A stretch of DNA of 64,000 bases from Leeuwenhoekiella sp044542075 (GTDB lineage: Bacteria; Bacteroidota; Bacteroidia; Flavobacteriales; Flavobacteriaceae): assembly GCF_044542075.1 (NCBI RefSeq), contig NZ_JBITTU010000005.1:186001-250000 (forward strand), read 5' to 3'. The position numbers were made by a program, and so were the translations under genes. Below the pieces are notes generated by a model. That model saw nothing but the letters and a program-made list of their open reading frames with translations. It was not told the DNA's origin and searched no databases. The number at the start of each line of letters is the position of its first letter. The stretch's first letter is position 1. Below, piece by piece: positions 34,563 to 43,165 of the stretch.

Positions 34563-35015
34563 TTAAAAGGCAAGTTTATAAACCGGCTTGTCTTCTTCAA
34601 AGTCAAAGAGTTTTGAAAAGTCCATCACATTTGCAACATTATCAAGTTTGCATAAAACAGCGACTGCTTCACACATTCCATTAAACATGACTTCTTTTGA
34701 GTTGCGGTCGATAGTTTTGTTTTGCTTTCGCGAAAGTGGAAGTGTATATCCACAGCCTTCTAAAAAAGCAGCTTCAATATGCAGCAATTCTGAAGGTGAG
34801 TAGCCGTTTAATTTACGACCAAAAGCTTCATTTACTTTACCTACGTAAGTAAGTTGTAATGAACCGTGTCCTTCAGTTAGATGTTTCCAAGTGTCTGTAT
34901 TGTCTAGAATATTACCTACAGCGCAACTTTTACAACATTCTGGGTTAAGATTACCACTGTGAAAGGCGGTATAAAGCTTACTAATAGCTTGTTCCAGACG
35001 TGATGAGGTTTTCAT
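34563..35015 (-). CDS. Conserved hypothetical Cys-containing cytoplasmic protein
   Basis: A 150-residue soluble protein without signal or membrane segment. The N-terminal third has NPECCKSCAVGNILDN with a CC-x2-C cluster, and the middle has GYSPSELLHIEAAFLEGCGY. By recollection, close relatives in flavobacteria are often labelled Na+-translocating NADH-quinone reductase subunit F, but no flavin, NADH or 2Fe-2S domain is visible and the protein is far too short. I treat the function as unknown. The cysteine cluster could bind metal. It is convergent with the symporter gene, with 12 bases between stops. Confidence 0.78.
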   Translation of the reverse strand: MKTSSRLEQAISKLYTAFHSGNLNPECCKSCAVGNILDNTDTWKHLTEGHGSLQLTYVGKVNEAFGRKLNGYSPSELLHIEAAFLEGCGYTLPLSRKQNKTIDRNSKEVMFNGMCEAVAVLCKLDNVANVMDFSKLFDFEEDKPVYKLAF

Positions 35016-35140
35016 AGCTTATTTTTTTCTTTTATTAAAGTTACGAAAAATGTGATTCAGGGGTTCTTCAAGTCTAATTTTTTTGCTTTATGAACGAAAA
35101 CATTCTTTAATACAGTGCCATTCTAATTTTAATAGGATAT

Positions 35141-36103
35141 TCATATTTTAAATTCTGCCCACAACGGATAATGATCTGAGATCAGCCAGGAAAGACTATT
35201 TTTAGTTAGCTCACGGTTGCATAGCGCTATATCTACAAAATCATAACTGCCTCCGTTTAAAAATTCTAAGGAGAGCTTCGGTTTGCTACTTTTAGCATTA
35301 AACCAGGCAATCTGATCGTAATATTTTGTCTCGTTAAAAATGGATCTGGTTACGTGTTCATTTTGTAAAGCTTCAGGAATGTATAGACCTTCAGAAAGAA
35401 ATGTTTTATCTAATAAATCGCCACGGGCATCTATATTAAAGTCACCCAGGGCAATAAAATCTTGATGATAAGAATTAATGTCTTCTGCCCAATCTCTCAA
35501 CCATTTTGCAATACCTCGTAGTTCGGGAATTCTATTAGTTTTATTTTTTCCGTAGAGAATATGCAGGGTCACAAGAATAAATGTATGCGATCCAGATTTA
35601 AAAGATACGGCATAAGGGGAACGCACAAACTGTTTAGAAAGCGCATTATCCTTTATTGAGTTTTCCCATTCTTCAGGTACCACAAGCTCACCTGCTAGCC
35701 CTGATAAATGGACTCTTCTGGTATCAAACAAGTACGCCATGCGCTCCCCATTGCCTACGTTGCCTTTATTTACGTCTGTTAAGATAAGTGACCAATTAGA
35801 TCCCAGTAGTTTTAATGTGTCTCTTAAAGCTCTGAGGTTGTTTTTTACTTCTTGCAATGCAATAACATCAAACCTACTTATGATTTCAGCTATACAAACT
35901 ATGGAGTGAAGATCTCTTTTAGGAGAGTCTGTATCATCTGAATCCCATTTGCGCGTCAAATTTCCAAAAGAACGAATATTCCAAGTAGCTATTAAAAGGT
36001 TTCTGTCTAATTGTTTTGTAGGTATTTTGAGATCTAAATCACGCTTAAGAAGATTAAGGTTAGCGCGCACTTCTGCTGGTTGCTCATCTAAAATTGTAGG
36101 CAT
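35141..36103 (-). CDS. Endonuclease/exonuclease/phosphatase family protein
   Basis: A 320-residue protein of the EEP fold (DNase I, exonuclease III and sphingomyelinase relatives). Catalytic motifs are in order: LIATWNIRSFG (Asn), VIALQEVKNN (Glu), the TLHILYG His, ALGDFNIDARG (Asp and Asn) and the C-terminal ISDHYPLWAEF (Asp-His). There is no signal peptide, so it acts in the cytoplasm. The substrate, whether DNA or a phosphodiester, cannot be assigned. It appears monocistronic. Confidence 0.88.
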   Translation of the reverse strand: MPTILDEQPAEVRANLNLLKRDLDLKIPTKQLDRNLLIATWNIRSFGNLTRKWDSDDTDSPKRDLHSIVCIAEIISRFDVIALQEVKNNLRALRDTLKLLGSNWSLILTDVNKGNVGNGERMAYLFDTRRVHLSGLAGELVVPEEWENSIKDNALSKQFVRSPYAVSFKSGSHTFILVTLHILYGKNKTNRIPELRGIAKWLRDWAEDINSYHQDFIALGDFNIDARGDLLDKTFLSEGLYIPEALQNEHVTRSIFNETKYYDQIAWFNAKSSKPKLSLEFLNGGSYDFVDIALCNRELTKNSLSWLISDHYPLWAEFKI

Positions 36104-36202
36104 ATAACAAGTTGATTTCTATAAATTTAAGGTTTTTTAGAATCGTATTAACTTCTTTAATTTATAAACCGAAATCAACAAGATATACAGGGATGTAAAT
36201 AT

Positions 36203-38623
36203 TTAGTTTAGGGTTTCTAAATTTAATGTAGCTGTTTTTAAATTGGTACCGCTAACCCTAAGTTCAATTGCTCCAGGTGTAGTATCACTTTGCACTAAGA
36301 CTACAAGTTTTCCGCTAAACAATTTCATCGTTGGCTCGTGAAATAGTTCAAGTGATGTGGCATCGCCATTACAGGCAGCGCGATAACTTCCATCACCGGT
36401 TACTTTAAAATTAAGTTGATTTGTAGCGGTAGGGCATAAGTTACCTTCTTTATCTACCACAGAAACGGTTACAAATGATAAATCTTTGCCGTCTGCATTT
36501 AAGGTTGTACGGTCTGCATCGAGTTTTAGTGCATAAGGTTTGCCTGCAGTTTTCACCTCTTTTTCAGCAACTGGGTTTCCTTTAGCATCTAATGCGACAA
36601 CTTTAAGAGTGCCGGGTTCATAGATAACATCATTCCACATTAAGCGATACCGAGTTTGGGGTGTAGCATTATCTTTAGTTTGTATACCTTGACTTTTACC
36701 GTTTACAAAAAGTTCAGCACTATCATAGCTCGTATATACAAAAACCGGAGTTTTCTCGCCCGCACGACCTTCCCAGTTCCAATGCGGTAATATATGTAAG
36801 GTCTCTTTTTCGGTATTCCAACGGCTGCGGTATAAATAGTAACGGTCTTTGGGAATTCCTGCTAAGTCAATCATACCAAAATACGAACTGCGAGAAGGCC
36901 AGCTTTCATCATAAGGAGTAGGTTCGCCCAGATAGTCAAAACCCGTCCAAACAAACTCCCCAATAACCCAGGGTTTATCATCTTGTAATATAAAATCATC
37001 TTCGGGGAGATTAGACCAGCTGCAATATTCTAAATCATATGACGAACTCTGAAAATCCGGATATTGTTTCATACTTGCCTTTTCAGCCGGAAATTTATAA
37101 ACACCTCTTGAGCTCACTGTTGAGGCAGTTTCTGAGCCTAAAATAAAACCTTGAGGAAATTTATCATAAGCATCTTCATATAAATGCACTCGGTAATTAA
37201 GTCCGGGAACATCTAGAATAGCACCAAACCCAGACTCCATGGTATTTTCAACCTGGTCCATACCCACAGTTACAGGGCGTGTAGGGTCTTCTCTATGGAA
37301 AATATCTTGCAACCATCGCGCTCGTTTTACACCTGCGCTTCCGTACTGGTCTGGCACTTCATTACCTGCACTCCACATAACGATAGATGGATGATTTCGG
37401 GTTGCACGAACTAAATTAACCACATCCTTTTCGGCATATTCATCAAAAAAACGGTTGTAACCATTTTCAACTTTAGGTTTTTTCCACTCGTCAAAACTTT
37501 CTGCGAGAAACATAAAACCCATTTCATCAGCTAGTTGTAGTTGTTCAAAAGAAGGCATATTGTGCGAACTGCGTATAGCATCACAGCCCAAGTCTTTTAA
37601 TATTTGCATCTGGCGGCGCAGTGCAGCTTTATTCACAGCAGTACCCAGAGGTCCTAAATCGTGATGTAAACAAACACCCTTAAATTTCCGGGTTTTTCCA
37701 TTAAGTTGAAAACCGGTTTCTGCGGAATAGGAAATAGAACGAATACCAAATTTTGTCGTCACTTCATCTTTTAATTCGTTCCCCGAATAAAGGCTTGAAA
37801 TTGCTGTGTACAAATACGGATTTTCAGGACTCCATAAATTGGGTTTTTCAACCTTTAGATTTTGATCAAACTGATTGCTATACGCTATTGCTGTAGAATC
37901 TTGGGTAATTTGATTACCATCCTTATCAAAAACTGTGGTAACCAATTTTAAATTATTTCCGCTAACCTCAGTTTTAATATTAATTTTTGCTTCTTCTTGC
38001 GTAGCAATAGGAGTAGTGATAAAGGTTCCCCATTGATCTATACTTTGTTTGTCTTTAACTATAAGGCTTACGTTACGATACAAACCAGCACCGGGATACC
38101 AGCGTGAGGAGAATTCTTTATTACTTAATTCTACGGCAAGTGTGTTTTCACCATTTTTTAAAAATGCCGTGATATCAAAATAGAAATAAGAATATCCATA
38201 AGCCCATTCACCTATTTTCTCTCCATTTAGGTAAACCTGTGGTTCGCTCATTGCTCCTTCAAATAATAAAAGCACTTTTTTATCTTCTGAATATTCTGGC
38301 ACTTCAAAATTTGTACGATACCAGCCGGTTCCTGTAAAAGGTAAAGAGCCGGTACGTCCTGTTTTTTCGGTGGCGGTTTGTTCACCATTTTGAGTTATGG
38401 CTACGGTTTGTTTATCGATCTCTTTATCAAACGGACCGTAAATAGCCCAATCGTGAGGTACAGTTACCTCTTCCCATTTAGAATCGTCAAATTCGGGTTG
38501 CGCAGCATTTTTAAAATTTCCTTTTTGAAAACGCCAACCCTTATGTAACTCTGTAACCGTACGGGTTTGACTAAATAAAGTTAAAGTAGAAAATAAAAAA
38601 AAGAAAATTGATCTAAGAACCAT
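36203..38623 (-). CDS. Secreted glycoside hydrolase family 2 enzyme (beta-galactosidase-like)
   Basis: An 806-residue GH2 enzyme with a signal peptide (ends LTLFSQ). Domains in order: jelly-roll sugar-binding domain (HKGWRFQKGNF, VPHDWAIYGPF), an immunoglobulin-like domain, the TIM-barrel with LHHDLGPLGTAVN, IRSSHNMPS and the acid/base Glu in HPSIVMWSAGNEV, and the likely nucleophile Glu in LGSETAS. WVIGEFVWTGFDYLGEP lies further on. A DUF4982-type domain and a C-terminal Ig-like domain complete it. This layout is typical of Bacteroidota beta-galactosidases of polysaccharide loci, but no SusCD pair is adjacent. Periplasmic location is expected; exact sugar is unknown. Confidence 0.9.
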   Translation of the reverse strand: MVLRSIFFFLFSTLTLFSQTRTVTELHKGWRFQKGNFKNAAQPEFDDSKWEEVTVPHDWAIYGPFDKEIDKQTVAITQNGEQTATEKTGRTGSLPFTGTGWYRTNFEVPEYSEDKKVLLLFEGAMSEPQVYLNGEKIGEWAYGYSYFYFDITAFLKNGENTLAVELSNKEFSSRWYPGAGLYRNVSLIVKDKQSIDQWGTFITTPIATQEEAKINIKTEVSGNNLKLVTTVFDKDGNQITQDSTAIAYSNQFDQNLKVEKPNLWSPENPYLYTAISSLYSGNELKDEVTTKFGIRSISYSAETGFQLNGKTRKFKGVCLHHDLGPLGTAVNKAALRRQMQILKDLGCDAIRSSHNMPSFEQLQLADEMGFMFLAESFDEWKKPKVENGYNRFFDEYAEKDVVNLVRATRNHPSIVMWSAGNEVPDQYGSAGVKRARWLQDIFHREDPTRPVTVGMDQVENTMESGFGAILDVPGLNYRVHLYEDAYDKFPQGFILGSETASTVSSRGVYKFPAEKASMKQYPDFQSSSYDLEYCSWSNLPEDDFILQDDKPWVIGEFVWTGFDYLGEPTPYDESWPSRSSYFGMIDLAGIPKDRYYLYRSRWNTEKETLHILPHWNWEGRAGEKTPVFVYTSYDSAELFVNGKSQGIQTKDNATPQTRYRLMWNDVIYEPGTLKVVALDAKGNPVAEKEVKTAGKPYALKLDADRTTLNADGKDLSFVTVSVVDKEGNLCPTATNQLNFKVTGDGSYRAACNGDATSLELFHEPTMKLFSGKLVVLVQSDTTPGAIELRVSGTNLKTATLNLETLN

Positions 38624-38717
38624 GGTAGAGCATAATTTTAATTTAACACCGATATAAAAATACAGTATTAAGCGTAGATATTACGCTTTATGGTTTGTGA
38701 TGATGTGGTAATCTGTT

Positions 38718-38942
38718 TTATGGAAACATATCGCAACGGCACGCGTACCACTGTTTTGTGAAAGACTCCAACTTATCTAAATAAAGATTAATTTCTTTTT
38801 GCCCTTCAATTAATTGCTCACCGTCTTTAAGTTGTGGTCTACTAAGTGTATTGTTAGTCGTGATTTCTGAAGGTATTAATAGAGATTGTACGCGTTCATC
38901 TAGTCCAGCGTACTCTTTTATATCTGGAAGAATTAACTGCAT
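38718..38942 (-). CDS. Small hypothetical protein, 74 residues
   Basis: No family recognised. The acidic 74-residue product starts MQLILPDIKEYAGLD, has LIPSEITTNNTLSRPQLKDG in the middle and ends KQWYACRCDMFP with a Cys-x-Cys pair. No signal or membrane segment. The middle has a thioredoxin/glutaredoxin-like feel (a cis-Pro region followed by an insertion), but that is a guess. The start ATG gives a compact, coherent protein, and it stands alone between the GH2 gene and the anti-sigma gene. Confidence 0.6.
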   Translation of the reverse strand: MQLILPDIKEYAGLDERVQSLLIPSEITTNNTLSRPQLKDGEQLIEGQKEINLYLDKLESFTKQWYACRCDMFP

Positions 38943-39084
38943 ATTTAAGTTTGAGATTAATTAAACTAAGTAATATAAGTCGTAGAGAAACAAATTAACT
39001 TTCTAAAAAGGAAACCTTTATACTATAATTTTAAAAAACTTTAACTGTAATAAGAGAATGGAATTCTAAAGGTTTTTTTGAACC

Positions 39085-39864
39085 TTATCTGAGATAAACA
39101 TTGGTCACGAGACGTGAAACTGTAGGATGGTCATTACCTCCGGCAGGTTCTATAGTTATGTTTAAAGATGCTGCTTTATCTATATAATTCATCGCCAGCA
39201 ATTCACTTTCTTTAGCAATAACACCCATATCTATCATCACACCTTCTACATCTGCCCACATTTGGTAATCGTGATTTTCGTCTAGTTTAGGTAAATCTTT
39301 AGCATTTACTATGATTGATTTTTCTTTATGATTCACATAACTAATAACCTTAGCATCGGGAGCTAGTTCATTTCCCTTAAGAATGTATTGTTCAGTTTCA
39401 GGAGATTTTAAAAGAGCTAACAGCTTTGATGTTTGCTCTACATTAGTATTAAGATCTTCTATATTTTTATTTAAAACTGCATTTTCAGTGTCTACTAGCT
39501 GTAATTGATTGCGAGTGTCGCTCAATTGTTTTAAAATGTAAAGACTTGTGATCATAAATAGCACGGCAATTGTGGCCGCAATACTTAGATATACTTTTAA
39601 TGAGTTGTTTTTTGGGACAGGATTTTCGCTGATTTTGGATCCCCTAACGGCCTTCATTAAAAAATCTTTTACTTTTTCTGGAGGGGCAATTGCATTTTCT
39701 AAAGCCATTGACTCAAAATTAGATTCGAGCGTATGTAAATGTTCTTTCAAATCTGAATCTTGTAAGACTAACTTTTCAATCTTTTGTTCATCGGCGTGAC
39801 TCAGCTCACCTAATAGATATTGCTCTAAGATGTTATGTTTTAATATGTATGACTTATCCATCAT
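39085..39864 (-). CDS. RskA-type anti-sigma factor
   Basis: A 259-residue single-pass membrane protein. The cytoplasmic N-terminal part (residues 1-85) starts with a short zinc-finger-like helical region around ILEQYLLGELSHADEQ, without the classic HxxxCxxC. One helix (about 88-110) crosses the membrane. A periplasmic coiled segment and an RskA-like C-terminal domain (HDYQMWADVEGVMIDMGVIA) follow. It should bind and silence the ECF sigma encoded just upstream; start and stop overlap by 4 bases (ATGA). The divergent fasciclin gene may be a target. Confidence 0.88.
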   Translation of the reverse strand: MMDKSYILKHNILEQYLLGELSHADEQKIEKLVLQDSDLKEHLHTLESNFESMALENAIAPPEKVKDFLMKAVRGSKISENPVPKNNSLKVYLSIAATIAVLFMITSLYILKQLSDTRNQLQLVDTENAVLNKNIEDLNTNVEQTSKLLALLKSPETEQYILKGNELAPDAKVISYVNHKEKSIIVNAKDLPKLDENHDYQMWADVEGVMIDMGVIAKESELLAMNYIDKAASLNITIEPAGGNDHPTVSRLVTNVYLR

Positions 39865-40418
39865 CGTATCACTTCAATTAAAATCATTAACCATACCACA
39901 GCTTTGCTATATGTTATTTGTAATTTTTTTAAAGCTTGTTTTATGTATGATTTAAATGTTCCTAATGGGACATTCATTTCTTTATGAGCTTCTTTGTGGG
40001 TTAACCCTTTGAAATAGATCAACTCTAAAGCTTTCTGGTGGTGTATGTCTAATTGTTTTAAGCTTCCTTTTAATTTTAAATAATCATGTTCTGGAGCTAA
40101 GGGTTCTTCTTCTAAATTATATACGCTAAAATCATCTGTCTGGATGAGTTTATTTTCTGACCTTAAAAAGTTTAGCGCTTTATTCTTTGCTATACGGTAC
40201 GACCAGGTATAGAATTTCCCCTTGTCTGGATTGTATTGAAATGACTTTTCCCAGATTGTTAAGAATGTGTCTTGCAGAATATTTTGTGACTCCTGCTCAT
40301 CTTTACAAACTCTTAGTATTACACCATACAGGGCAGGGGCGTATTTGTCATAAAGACTTGCCAATGCTGACTCTTCTTTATTCTTAAGTCTTTCAATAAG
40401 AAATTTGTCGTTCTGCAT
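39861..40418 (-). CDS. ECF-type RNA polymerase sigma factor
   Basis: A 185-residue sigma-70 of the extracytoplasmic function group. Region 2 has LYDKYAPALYGVILRV and DTFLTIWEKSFQYN, and FYTWSYRIAKNKALNFLRS; region 4 has HHQKALELIYFKGLTHKEAHKEMNVPLGTFKSYI as the DNA-binding helix-turn-helix (shown here for position, residues about 130-163). The ATG at 40418 is chosen; the frame extends to a TTG at 40460, which is less likely. It is cotranscribed with its anti-sigma factor and divergent from a fasciclin-domain protein. Confidence 0.93.
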   Translation of the reverse strand: MQNDKFLIERLKNKEESALASLYDKYAPALYGVILRVCKDEQESQNILQDTFLTIWEKSFQYNPDKGKFYTWSYRIAKNKALNFLRSENKLIQTDDFSVYNLEEEPLAPEHDYLKLKGSLKQLDIHHQKALELIYFKGLTHKEAHKEMNVPLGTFKSYIKQALKKLQITYSKAVVWLMILIEVIR

Positions 40419-40543
40419 GAATGTTAAAGATTTACCAAAAATGAGCTCATGCTCATCCAACGTAAATTATCTGGTGTAAATATAAATGAATGCGCTTCAA
40501 ATGAAAACAAAGCGCAAACGTTTAACCAAAAAATCAAATTTTT

Positions 40544-41056
40544 ATGAAAAAGCTAGTATTTATTTTAACCGCAGTAATTACGTTAACTGCAAGTCAGTTT
40601 GCATCTGCACAAAAAACAATTGTTGATGTTGCTGTAGGTAATGAAGATTTCTCAACCTTAGTAACAGCACTTAAAGCAGCAGATTTAGTTTCTGCATTGC
40701 AAGGTAATGGTCCTTTTACTGTATTTGCACCTAACAATGCTGCATTTGGTAAAGTAGATTCAGAAACTTTAGGAATGTTGCTAAAACCAGAAAATAAAGA
40801 TGCTCTAGCGGGAATATTAACGTATCACGTAGTGTCTGGTAAACTTGCTGCTGCAGATGTTGTTGCTGCTTTAAAGAAAGGAAACGGAAGCGTTACTTTA
40901 GAAACTTTAAATGGGCAGAGTATTACGGTTATGCAAAAAGATGGTAAGATCTGGTTACAAGATCAAAAAGGAAGTTACAGTGAGATTATAGCTACTGATG
41001 TTATGGGTAGTAATGGCGTAATTCATGTAATTGACACAGTTGTAATGCCAGAATAG
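40544..41056 (+). CDS. Secreted fasciclin (FAS1) domain protein
   Basis: A 170-residue exported protein with a clear signal peptide ending ASQFASAQ. One FAS1 domain fills the rest, with the conserved stretches GPFTVFAPNNAAFGKV, LTYHVVSGKL and GSNGVIHVIDTVVMP. FAS1 domains serve in cell adhesion and matrix contacts; in Bacteroidota single-domain forms are common and poorly understood. It is divergent from an ECF sigma/anti-sigma pair, which may control it, and is followed by a terminator. Confidence 0.9.
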   Translation: MKKLVFILTAVITLTASQFASAQKTIVDVAVGNEDFSTLVTALKAADLVSALQGNGPFTVFAPNNAAFGKVDSETLGMLLKPENKDALAGILTYHVVSGKLAAADVVAALKKGNGSVTLETLNGQSITVMQKDGKIWLQDQKGSYSEIIATDVMGSNGVIHVIDTVVMPE

Positions 41057-41082
41057 TTAGGGAAATCAATTGCTATGATTGT

Positions 41083-41123
41083 AAAGGGAAATCTTTTTTT
41101 AAAAGGTTTCCCTTTATTTTTTT
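41083..41123 (+). terminator. Rho-independent terminator of the fasciclin gene
   Basis: Stem AAAGGGAAA (41083-41091) pairs with TTTCCCTTT (41107-41115), with more pairing inside, and is followed by T-rich bases. Confidence 0.82.
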
Positions 41124-41300
41124 AATATGTTGCATACTTATGAAGAACAGAATTTTCAAGTCATTTTTTTAAAATATTATCAGAATTAAAGAAACTTATG
41201 TGGGTCTTAAGTAAAAACTTATAATAATTAGCTCTAAAATCTGCTGTTAAAAAGAACTAAACTATATTTATCCCGGTAACTATAAGAAAGTCCCTACTTT

Positions 41301-41825
41301 TTGAATACTTCGGCCGGCGAAATAAAATCTGTTTTTCAAAACGATTACAAGAACCTATGTGTTTTTGCGTACGGTTATGTGCTTGATAAAGACAATGCAA
41401 AAGATATTGTGCAGGAGGTCTTTGTTAAGTTGTTAGAACTAGATGATATAGATCATATAAATAATTTATCTGCTTACATTAAAACAAGTGTTTATAACGC
41501 GAGTTTAAAATCTATACGCCAAAACTCTAAAATAGCAATTCTAACTAATGCAGAACATCGCATACCTTCTAAAAATCTTACCCAAGAAAATCAAATAATA
41601 AAAGAAGAAGAGAACCGTAGTATTCTTAAAGAATTAGATCTTTTACCTAAAGAATGCAGGAAAGCATTTGAACTCTGCGTAATACATGGTTACAAATATG
41701 CAGATGCAGCAGAAAGTCTCCACATTTCTAAGAATACATTAAAAACACATATAAAAAAGGCATACAGAATTTTGCGAGAATCAATGAAATATGCGCAGGT
41801 TTTATGGGCGTTCTCTAATTTTTAA
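41301..41825 (+). CDS. FecI-like ECF sigma factor (TTG start)
   Basis: A 174-residue sigma factor of the FecI-like Bacteroidota group. Region 2 has NAKDIVQEVFVKLLEL and LSAYIKTSVYNASL; region 4 has LPKECRKAFELCVIHG and ADAAESLHISKNTLKTHI. The best start is TTG at 41301; no in-frame ATG precedes region 2. It is followed by FecR-type, SusC and SusD genes. In this arrangement substrate binding at the SusC receptor is relayed through FecR to release the sigma factor. Confidence 0.9.
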   Translation: MNTSAGEIKSVFQNDYKNLCVFAYGYVLDKDNAKDIVQEVFVKLLELDDIDHINNLSAYIKTSVYNASLKSIRQNSKIAILTNAEHRIPSKNLTQENQIIKEEENRSILKELDLLPKECRKAFELCVIHGYKYADAAESLHISKNTLKTHIKKAYRILRESMKYAQVLWAFSNF

Positions 41826-41924
41826 ATGTTAATTTTTACTTTTTTATAAATTTTTTCGCAATTGGAGTCACCCCAAAGAAGCTTTCAAGACTCTTATTAG
41901 TAGAACCCTTATTATGGTGCTACT

Positions 41925-43076
41925 ATGAAAAAAGAAATTAATCTTCTTTTAAAAAAACTCAACGGAACATTTACTCCTGAGGAATCTGCTTTATTTGATC
42001 TTTGGATTAATGAATCTGCAGATAATAAACACTTCTTTAATAAAATATCCGCTTTAAAATCTAGAGGTGCAGATATAGAAGAATTACAGAATCTTGACAC
42101 AGATCAAGCTTGGGAAATTGTTTTAAGTAAAGTAAAAGATCAAAAACCTGTTGTATCACTTTTACCAAAGAAAAAAATTAAGGTATGGCATTATGCCGCC
42201 GCTGCTGTCGTTGCCATACTCATAACTTTTAATTTTGTATATCGTCCTTTTGCTGACACTATTAATACTCAAAACGCCCTAAGTGTAGAGACTGAAAATG
42301 GAGCGATTGAAGTTATACAATCTAACAAGCAGATTCAATTATTTAATAAAAAAGGGATTCAGATTGCATCTCAAAATGCAGATACATTAAGCTATACAAA
42401 TTCTACAGCAACTACAGAAATTGCATACAATACATTAAACGTACCTAACGGAAATTCATTTACCTTAAAATTAGGAGATGGTTCTATTATACGGCTTAAT
42501 GCCGGCAGTAGGTTAACCTACCCTATAAATTTTAAATCGGGTACAGAGCGATTACTTACCCTTAAAGGCGAAGCGTACTTTGATGTAAGTAAGCGAAAAA
42601 ACCAACCTTTTATTATTTCAACTCAAGGCGTAAATGTTGAGGTTTTAGGTACATCATTTAATGTAAACTCGTATGCAGAAAATAATCTGGTAGCAGTAGC
42701 TCTGGTAGAAGGTTCTGTACAAATGTATAATGATTCTAAAACTCAAAATCAATCTGTTATTCTTAAGCCAAATCAGCTTGGCTCTTTTAATTCTCATTCA
42801 AATTCGATTTCTGTACAGGAAGCAAATATGTGGGAACATACCGCGTGGTTAGAAGGAAGATTGATTATTAGAGATGCATCCTTTACAGAAATTCTTCAGA
42901 AAATTGAAAGAAAGTATGCGGTTACCATTTTAAATAAAAACACAACTATTAACAAAGAACGTTTTAATGCAAGCTTTGATACCGAAACTATAGATGAGGT
43001 TTTAGAAGCTTTTGCTCTTGATGCGCCATTTAAATTTACGCACAAAGAAGACGTGATAATCATTAATAATCTGTAA
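41925..43076 (+). CDS. FecR-type anti-sigma factor
   Basis: A 383-residue single-pass inner membrane regulator. The cytoplasmic N-terminal part binds the sigma factor; a membrane helix lies at about residues 88-107 (WHYAAAAVVAILITFNFVY region). The periplasmic FecR domain follows, with LPNGNSFTLKLGDGSIIRLNAGSRL-like stretches (residues about 166-190) and VLGTSFNVNSYAENNLVAVALVEG. The C-terminal DUF4974 domain has FTEILQKIERKYAVTI. It sits between its sigma factor and the SusC receptor whose STN domain should contact it. Confidence 0.93.
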   Translation: MKKEINLLLKKLNGTFTPEESALFDLWINESADNKHFFNKISALKSRGADIEELQNLDTDQAWEIVLSKVKDQKPVVSLLPKKKIKVWHYAAAAVVAILITFNFVYRPFADTINTQNALSVETENGAIEVIQSNKQIQLFNKKGIQIASQNADTLSYTNSTATTEIAYNTLNVPNGNSFTLKLGDGSIIRLNAGSRLTYPINFKSGTERLLTLKGEAYFDVSKRKNQPFIISTQGVNVEVLGTSFNVNSYAENNLVAVALVEGSVQMYNDSKTQNQSVILKPNQLGSFNSHSNSISVQEANMWEHTAWLEGRLIIRDASFTEILQKIERKYAVTILNKNTTINKERFNASFDTETIDEVLEAFALDAPFKFTHKEDVIIINNL

Positions 43077-43082
43077 AAAAAA

Positions 43083-43113
43083 AATCAGGAAATGCGCCAA
43101 CATTCCCTGATCT
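43083..43113. other. Hairpin between fecR-type and susC genes
   Basis: ATCAGGAAATG and CATTCCCTGAT form an 11-bp stem with one mismatch, next to an A run. No T-run follows on the plus strand, so it is not a terminator for the operon in that direction. It might stabilise mRNA ends or lower read-through. Confidence 0.35.
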
Positions 43114-43165
43114 AATAAATGTAAAGTCAACTAGTTCAAATTAATTAACCTAACAACGTAAATGT

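Noticed and set aside
34563..35015. The name Na+-translocating NADH-quinone reductase subunit F for this protein
   Set aside because: The 150 residues show no ferredoxin, flavin or NADH motif; I consider that label a database carry-over.
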